Assembly (NCBI RefSeq): GCF_900090315.1
Contig: NZ_FMHZ01000002.1
Coordinates: 6,356,501 to 6,420,500 of the forward strand
Length of the DNA stretch: 64,000 nucleotides
Reading direction: 5' to 3'
From: Micromonospora citrea
GTDB lineage: Bacteria; Actinomycetota; Actinomycetes; Mycobacteriales; Micromonosporaceae
Of this stretch, positions 52,018 to 61,000 are shown in pieces (the stretch's first letter is position 1; the number at the start of each line of letters is the position of its first letter). The position numbers and the translations under genes are program-made. The notes beneath the pieces were generated by a model that did not search any database, was not told the DNA's origin, and worked only from the letters and a program-made list of their open reading frames with translations.

Positions 52018-55000
52018 ATGCTTCGGAGCGACCTGATCCAGCCGTTGCCCGACCTGCTCGCGGCCCATGCCGCCAGCTTCGGCGACAAGGTCGCGTTCCG
52101 CGACGACCGCCGGTCGGTCCGGTACGCCGATCTGCACGCGCGTACCCGCCGACTGGCCGGGCACCTCGCGGCCTCGGGCGTCGGCCGGGGCGACCGGGTG
52201 GCCTTCTGCCTCGGCAACCGGGTGGAGACCGTGGAGACCTGGCTGGCCGTCACGCGGGCCGCCGCCGTCGGCGTACCGCTGAACCCCCGCAGCACGGACG
52301 CGGAGCTGGCCCACCTGCTCGACGACTCCGGCGCGGTGCTGGTGGTCACCGACCCGGAACACCTCGACCAGGTGCTGCGGCTGCGCGCCGAGCGGCCGGC
52401 GCTGCGGGTGGTGGCCACCGGGGGCGTTCCGGTGCCCGACGGGGTCACCTCCTGGGACGCGCTCGTCGACACCGAGCCCGGGGTGGACGCCCGCGACGAC
52501 CTGGGCCTCGACGAGGTCGCCTGGATGCTCTACACCTCCGGCACCACCGGCCGGCCCAAGGGCGTGCTCTCCACCCAGCGCACCTGCCTCTGGTCGGTCG
52601 CCTCCTGTTACGTGCCGATCCCCGGGCTCACCGCCGCCGACCGGGTGGTCTGGCCGCTGCCGCTGTTCCACAGCCTCTCCCACATCGGGTGCGTGCTCAG
52701 CGTGACCGCGGTCGGCGCCACGGCCCGGCTCGTCGACGGCTTCTCCGCCGACGACGTGCTGCGCGCCGTCGACGCCGACGAGGCCACCGTGCTGGCCGGC
52801 GTGCCGGCGATGTACCACCACCTGGTCACCGCCGCCCGGGAGACCGGGTTCCGCGCTCCGGCCCTGCGGGTCTGCCTCGTCGGCGGGGCGATCACCACCG
52901 GCGCGCTGCGGCGGGCGTTCGAGGAGGTCTTCGACGCGCCGCTGCTCGACGCGTACGGCAGCACGGAGACCTGCGGCTCGATCGCCGTCACCCGGCCGGA
53001 CCAGCCCCGCGTGGAGGGCTCCTGCGGGCGCGCCGTGCCGGGCGTCGACGTGCGCCTGGTCGATCCGCAGAGCGGCCTGGACGTGCCGACCGGCGCCGAG
53101 GGCGAGGTCTGGGTGCGCGGGCCGAGTCTCATGCTCGGCTACCACGGCCTGCCGGAGGTCACCGCCGCCGCGCTGCGCGACGGCTGGTACCGCACCGGGG
53201 ACCTGGCCCGGCGCGACGCCGACGGCAACATCTTCGTCACCGGACGGCACCGGGAACTCGTCATCCGCGGCGGCGAGAAGATCCATCCCGCCGAGGTGGA
53301 GGAGGCGCTGCGCGCCGTGCCCGGCGTCGCCGACGTGGCGGTGACCGGCCGCCCGCACGACGTCCTCGGCGAGGTGCCGGTGGCGTTCGTGGTGCCCGGC
53401 CCGGCGGGCTTCGACCCCCGGGCGGCGTACGCGGCCTGCCGGAAGGAACTCTCCTACCACAAGGTGCCGGAGGCGCTGTACGAGATCGCGCGGGTGCCCC
53501 GCACCGCCTCCGGCAAGGTCACCCGCCGGCTGCTGCACGACGAGCCGGCCCGGCTGCGCGCGGTCAACGGCAGCCACCACGAGACGCTGCGCCGGCTCGT
53601 CTGGCGACCGCTGGACCTGACCGCCGTACCGCCGGTCGAGACGCCCGTCCCGACGGCGGCCCTGGCCGCCGCCCCGGCCCGCCGCTGGGCGGTCGTCGGG
53701 CCCGACGGCACGGCACTGGCCGACACGCTGCGGGCGGCGTCGACGGCCGACCGGTTCCGGTCCCACCCGGACCTCGCCGCCCTGCGCGCCGCCCCGGACG
53801 TGCCCGACGTGACGGTGCTGGCCGTCGACCCGGCCGACGCCGACCCGACGGACCTCGCCGACCGGCTGCGCGGCTGGCTCGACGACGACCGCTTCGCCGG
53901 CACCCGCCTGGTGCTGCTGACCGCCGCGGCCGGCGACGCCACGAGCGGGCCCGGCGCGTCCAGCCAGGCGGACGCCGACCCCGGCGCGGGGCGCGCGACG
54001 GCGGGTCCAGGCACCGGCGGCTCGCCCGGCCACCCCGGCGCGGGGCGCGCGGCCGCCGCAGGCGATGCCGCCGGGTGGACCGGACCCGATCCGTCGGCCG
54101 GCGCCGTCCCGGCGATCGGGCGCGCCCTCCAGGCCGCGCACCCGGACCGGATCGTGCTGGTCGACGCCGACGCCGCCTCGCTCGGCCTGCTGCCCGCCGT
54201 GGTGGACGCCGGCGCCGCCCAGGTCGCCCTCCGCGCCGGGACCGCCCGGCACGCCGTCCTCGCGCCCGCCCCCGCGACCGTGCCGGCGCGGCCGGCGGTG
54301 GTGGCCGACCCGGCCCACCCCGTCGTGGTGGCCGGCGCCGACGGGCCGACCGGCGCGGCGCTGGCCCGGCACCTCGTCGCCGTGCACCACGTCCGCCGGC
54401 TGCGGCTGCTCCACGTCGGCGACACCGCCGGGGCCGCCCTGACGGAGCTGGCCGCCGAACTCACCGCCGCCGGCGCCGAGGTCACCGCGCTGCCCGCCGA
54501 CCTGGCGGGCGTCGACCCGCCCGGCGGGGTCTTCCTCTGCCCGTCCGACCGCGACCTGGCCGACGACGACGCCGTGGCCCGGCTGCTCGGTCTCGCCGGG
54601 AGGCTGGACGCCGCCGCCCGGCAGCCGGCCGCCGCGTTCATCGTCCTCGTCCCGTCCGCCCTGCTGCTGGGCGCCGCCGACCGGGAACGGGCCGCGTCGG
54701 CCGCCGGCGCGCTGCACGCCCTGGCCGCCCGCCGCCGGGCCGCCGGCCTCCCGGCCCGGATCGTCGGCACGACCGGCGTCGACCGGGCGTCGTCGCCGAC
54801 CGCCGGGGCGACCGGACGGCACCCGGGGGAGGGGACCGGCGTCCGGCCGGCGGAGGCCCGCGTCGACCTCGACGCGTTCGACGTGGCCCACGACGGCGAC
54901 GAACTGCTGCTGCTCGCCCGCCCCCCGGGGCACACCGACGCCGCCCACCCCGCCTGGCGTACGCCCGCCGGGGCCGACCGCGACGCCGCCGACGACCGGG

Positions 55001-58000
55001 ACGCCGCCGCGCTGCGCCGCCGGCTGGCCGGGCTGGGCACCGCCGAGGGCGACCGGATCCTGCTCGACCTGGTCCGCGCCGCCACCGCCGAGGTGGCCGG
55101 CCTGCCCGGGCCGGCCGCCGTCCGCCCTGCCCGGGCCTTCAAGGAACTCGGCTTCACGTCGGTCAGCGCGGTCGCCCTGCGCGACCGGCTGGCCCGGGCC
55201 ACCGGCGTACGGCTCTCCGCCACGGCCGCCTTCGACCAGCCCAGCCCGGACGCCCTCGCCCGGCACCTCGCCGCCCGGCTGCGCGGTGCCGCCCCGGAGC
55301 CCGGCACGGCACCGGACCGGTCCGCGCCGCCGCCCACGGTCGACGACCCGGTGGTCGTCGTCGCCATGGCCTGCCGGCTGCCCGGCGGCGTCGGCTCCCC
55401 CGAGGAGCTGTGGGAGCTGGTCGACCAGGGCCGGGAAGGGCTCACGGGGTTCCCCGCCGACAGGGGCTGGGACCTGGCACACCTGTTCTCCGACGACCCC
55501 GACCGCCCCGGCACCTCCTACGTGCGGGTGGGCGGCTTCCTGAGCGACGCGGCCGACTTCGACGCCACCCTGTTCGCGATCAGCCCCCGCGAGGCGCTGG
55601 CCATGGACCCGCAGCAGCGGCTGCTGCTGGAGACGTCCTGGGAGCTGTTCGAACGCGCCGGCATCGACCCCACCTCGCTGCGGGGCAGCGCCACCGGCGT
55701 CTTCACCGGCGTCATGCACCACGACTACGCCGCGAACCTGCGCCAGGCCCCGCCCGGCACCGAGGGCTACCTCGGCGTCGGCACCGCCGGCAGCGTCGTC
55801 TCCGGCCGGGTCGCGTACGCGCTCGGACTGGAGGGGCCGGCGGTCACCGTCGACACCGCCTGCTCGTCGTCGCTGGTGGCGCTGCACCTGGCCGCCCAGG
55901 CGCTGCGCTCCGGGGACTGCTCCCTCGCGGTGGCCGGCGGCGTGGCGGTGATGGGCACCCCGCAGGCGTTCGTGGAGTTCAGCCGGCAGCGCGGGCTCGC
56001 CCCGGACGGCCGGTGCAAGGCGTTCGCCGACGGCGCCGACGGCACCGGCTGGTCCGAGGGCGTCGCGGTGCTGCTGCTGGAACGGCTCTCCGACGCCCGC
56101 CGGCGCGGCCACCCCGTCCTCGCCGTGCTGCGCGGCTCCGCCGTCAACTCCGACGGCGCGTCGAACGGGCTGACCGCCCCCAACGGCCCCGCCCAGGAGC
56201 GGGTCATCCGTCGGGCGCTGGCCGCCGCCGGCCTCGCCGCCGCCGACGTGGACGTCGTCGAGGCGCACGGCACGGGTACCCGGCTCGGCGACCCGATCGA
56301 GGCGCAGGCGCTGCTCGGCACGTACGGCTCCGGCCGCGGCGACGCCGAACCGCTGCGGGTGGGCTCGCTGAAGTCCAACCTCGGACACACCCAGGCCGCC
56401 GCCGGCGCCGCCGGTGTGATCAAGATGGTGCTCGCCATGCGGCACGCGACGATGCCCCGCACCCTGCACGTGGACAGGCCGACGTCCGAGGTGGACTGGT
56501 CGGCCGGGGCCGTCGAGGTGCTCACCGAGGCCCGGCCGTGGCCCGACGCGGGCCGCCCGCGCCGGGCCGGCGTCTCGTCGTTCGGCATCAGCGGCACCAA
56601 CGCCCACGTCATCGTCGAGGCGCCCCCCGCCGGCCCGGCGGCGGACGGGCCGCCCGCGTCGCGGCCCGAAACGGCCGACCGGCGGACGTCGCCCGGGGCC
56701 GTCGCGCGGCCGCCCGTGCCGTGGCTGCTCGCCGGCGCCTCCCCGGAGGCGCTGCGGGACCAGGCCGCCCGGCTGCTGACCTGGCTCGACGGGCCCGGGG
56801 CGGACGCCGACGCCGCCGACGTCGGGCACGCGCTCGCCACCACCCGGGCCGCCCTGGAGCACCGCGCCGTGGTGCTGGCCGGCGATCCGGCCGCCGCCCG
56901 CGCCGGGCTGACCGCGCTGAGCCGGGGCGAACCCGATCCGGACGTCCCGGAACTGCTGACCGGCCGGGTCGTCGACGGCCGACTCGGCCTGCTCTTCGGT
57001 GGGCAGGGCGGCCAACGGCCCGGCATGGGCCGCGAGCTGCACGCGGCGTACCCCGTCTTCGCCGACGCCTTCGACGCCGCCTGCGCCGAACTGGACCGCT
57101 GCCTCGCCGGCCACGCCCCGCACCCCGTCGCGGACGTGGTGTTCGCCGCCGACGGCGGCGAGCCGGCCGCGCGGCTCGACCAGACCCTCTACACCCAGCC
57201 GGGGCTGTTCGCCTTCGAGGTGGCGCTGTACCGCCTGCTGGAGAGCTGGGGCGTGCGCCCCGACGCGGTGCTCGGGCACTCCGTCGGCGAACTGGCCGCC
57301 GCGCACGTGGCCGGGGTGTTCTCCCTCGCCGACGCGGCGGCGCTCGTCGCCGCCCGGGCGCGGCTCATGCAGCAGCTGCCCGCCGGGGGCGCGATGGTCG
57401 CCGTCGAGGCCGACGAGGCCGAGGTCGCCGCCCACCTGACCGACCGGGTCGGCCTCGCCGCCGTCAACGGCCCGACCTCCGTGGTGATCTCCGGCGACGC
57501 CGACGCCGCGCTGGCCGTCGCGGCCACCCTGCGCGCCGCCGGGCGGCGGACCAGCCGGCTGCGGGTGTCGCACGCGTTCCACTCGCCGCGAATGGAGCCG
57601 ATCCTCGACGAGTTCCGCGCGGTGGCGGCCGGCCTCACGTACCGCACCCCGCACCTGCCGGTGGTGTCCAACCTGACCGGGCACCCCGTAGACCCGGCCC
57701 GGCTCTGCTCGCCCGACTACTGGGTGGCGCACGTGCGCGGCACCGTCCGCTTCCACGACGGCGTGCGGGCCCTGCACGGGCAGGGCGTCACCACCTTCCT
57801 GGAGGTCGGGCCGGCCGGCGTGCTCACCGCGATGGCCCAGGACTGCCTCGCCGCCGAGGCCGACGAGCTGGCCTTCGTGCCCGCCGTGCGGGGCGTCTCC
57901 GGCGAGCCGGCGGCGCTGCTCGCCGCCGTGGCGCGACTGCACGTGCGGGGCGTCGCCGTGGACCGCGCCGCCCTCGCCGGCCCCGGCCCGCACCGCCCGG

Positions 58001-61000
58001 TCGACCTGCCCACGTACGCCTTCCAGCGCCGGCACTACTGGCTGCCCGCCGGCACCACGGCCGGCGGCCCCACCGGCGCGGGACTGGCCGACGCCGGGCA
58101 CCCGCTGCTCGGCGCGGTGCTGCCGGTCGCCGGCACCGGGGAGGTGGTCTGCACCGGCCAGGTCTCCGCGGCCGCCCAGCCGTGGCTGGCCGCCCCCGAC
58201 GACGGCACGCCGGCGCTGCTGCCCACCACGGCGCTGCTGGACATGCTCACCCATCTCGGCGAGCGGCTCGGCGCCCCGACCGTGCGGCGGCTGCGCGTCC
58301 CCGAGCCGGTGCCGCTGCCCGCCGAGCTGACCGTCGAGATGCAGGTCCGCGTGTCCGCGCCGGACGAGCACGGGCACCGGACGGCGCAATGCCACGCCCG
58401 GCCCGGCGACGGACATCCGTGGCGGGAGGTCGCCGAGGCGGTGCTCGGTCCCGCCGACCCGGCGATCGGGCACCGCGCCCTCGCCCCGGCCTGGCCGCCC
58501 GCCGGCGCCCGGCCGGTCGACCTGACCACCCCGCAGCGCCGGGCGGCCGCCGGGGAACTGGCCCGGGCCGCGTGGGTCGCCGCCGGCCGGCTCCACGTCG
58601 ACGTACGCCTGCCCGAGGACGCCCGGGACCCGGACGCCGAGCGGTACGGCGTGCACCCGCAGGTGCTGGACGCGGCCCTGCGCCTGCTCCCGTTCGCCGA
58701 CCTCGCCCCCGCCGGACCGGGCGGCGCGACCACCGGCGACGCCGCGCCCACGGCCCGGCTGGCGGCCACCGACTGGACGGGGGTACGCGTCCACGCCACC
58801 GGCGCGCACGCCCTGCGCGTGACCCTGGCCCCCGCCGGGGCGGACGCGGTGACGCTGAGCGCTGTCGACGCCACCGGCGCGCCCGTGCTCGACGCGGACC
58901 GGGTGGTGCTGCGGCCCGTGGAGCTGCCGCCCGCCGACGCGCCGACGCCCGCGCCCGCCGGGCTGTACGCCGTCGACTGGTTGCCGGCGGCCTTCCCGGC
59001 GACGCCGGCGCCCGCCTGGGCGCTCGCCGACGACGCACCCCCGGACGGGCCGCTGCCGCCGCTGCTGGTGCTGCGCGTTCCCGACGGCGACCCGACCGCC
59101 CCGGTGCCCGACCGGGCGCACGCCGTCGGCCTCGCCGTCCTCGACGCGCTCCAGCGCTGGCTGGCCGACCCCCGCGCGGAGACCTCCCGGCTGGCCGTGG
59201 CGGTCCGCGACGCCGACCCGGTGCACGCCCCGGTCATCGGGCTGGTCCGGGTCGCCCAGGCCGAGCACCCGGACCGCTTCCTGCTGCTGCGCCTCGACGC
59301 CACCGACGACGCCACCGTCCGGGCGGCGCTGGCCGTCGCCGCCGGCGAGCCCGAGGTCGCCGTCCGCGACGGCAGGGCGGCGCTGCCCCGGCTCAGGCCC
59401 GTCGCGCACCCGCCGGCCGGCACGCCGGCCCCGGCGCTGGCCGGCGGCACCGTGCTCGTCACCGGCGGCACGGGCGGGATCGGCCGGCACGTCGCCACCC
59501 ACCTCGCCACCGTGCACGGCGTCGCCGAGCTGGTCCTGCTCAGCCGCACCGGCCGGGCCGACGACTGGACCACCGACCTGACCGACGCCGGCGTCACGGT
59601 CCGCGTGGTCGCGGCCGACGTGGCCGACCGGGCCGCCCTCGCCGAGGTCGTCGCCCCGCTGGCCGACCGGCTGGTGGCCGTGGTCCACGCCGCCGGGGCC
59701 ACCGACGACGCGCTGCTCACCGACCTCGACCCGGACCGCTGGGACCGGGCCCTGCGGTCCAAGGTGCACGGGGCGTGGCACCTGCACGAACTCACCGCCG
59801 AGCTGGACCTGGCCGCGTTCGTGCTGTTCTCCTCGGCGGCCGCCGTCTTCGGCAGCCCCGGCCAGGGCAACTACGCCGCCGGCAACGCGTTCCTCGACGC
59901 GCTGGCCGCGCACCGCCGCGCCCACGGCCTGCCGGCGACCGCCCTGGCCTGGGGGCTGTGGGCCACCGAGGACGGCATGGCCGGCCGGCTCACCCCCGCC
60001 GACCTGGCCCGGCTCGCCCGGGGCGGCACCCGCCCCCTGGACACGGCCGCCGGCCTGGCGCTGCTCGACGCCGCGCTGCGCGCCGACCGGCCGGCCGTGG
60101 TGCCGATCGGCCTCGACCTCGCGGCCGTCCGCGCCTCCGGCGAGGCTCCCGCCCTGCTGCGGGCCCTGCTGCCGCCGCCGCCCCGCCGGGCCGTCAACGC
60201 CGGCGCCGCGCCCGCCACCACCGAGGGCTTCGCCGACCGGCTGGCCGAACTGGCCGAGCCCGACCGCGCCGCCCTGCTGCTGGAGGTCGTACGCGCCCGC
60301 TGCGCCACCGTGGTCGGGCACACCGGCCCCGACCAGGTCGAGCCGCGCCGCCCCTTCAAGGAGCTCGGCTTCGACTCGCTGATGGCGGTGGAACTGAGCA
60401 ACCGGCTCACCGCCGTCACCGGCGTCCGGCTCGCCCCGCACGCCGTGTTCAACCATCCCACCCCCGAGCTGCTCGCCGCCCACCTGCACGCCCGCCTGCT
60501 CGGCACCGCCGCCACCGAGGTCACCGACGCCACCACCGTCGCCCTGGACGAGCCGGTCGCCGTCGTCGCCATGGCCTGCCGGTTCCCCGGCGGCATCGGC
60601 TCCCCGGAGGAGCTGTGGCGGCTGCTCGACGCCGGCGGCGACGTCATCGGCGACCTGCCCGACGACCGGGGCTGGCCGCTGGCCGACCTCTACGACCCGG
60701 TGCCCGGCACCCCCGGCCGGACGTACGTGCGCGCCGGCGGGTTCCTCACCGGCGTCGCCGACTTCGACGCCGAGTTCTTCGGCATCAGCCCCCGCGAGGC
60801 CCTCGCCATGGACCCGCAGCACCGGCTGCTGCTGGAGACGTCGTGGGAGGCGCTGGAACGGGCCGGCATCGCCCCGGTCACCCTGCGCGGCAGCCGCACC
60901 GGCGTCTTCGCCGGCACCCACGGGCAGGACTACGCCGACCGGATCGCCCCGGGCGTCGCCTCCGACGACGGGGAGGTCACCGCCGACGAGGGGCACCTGC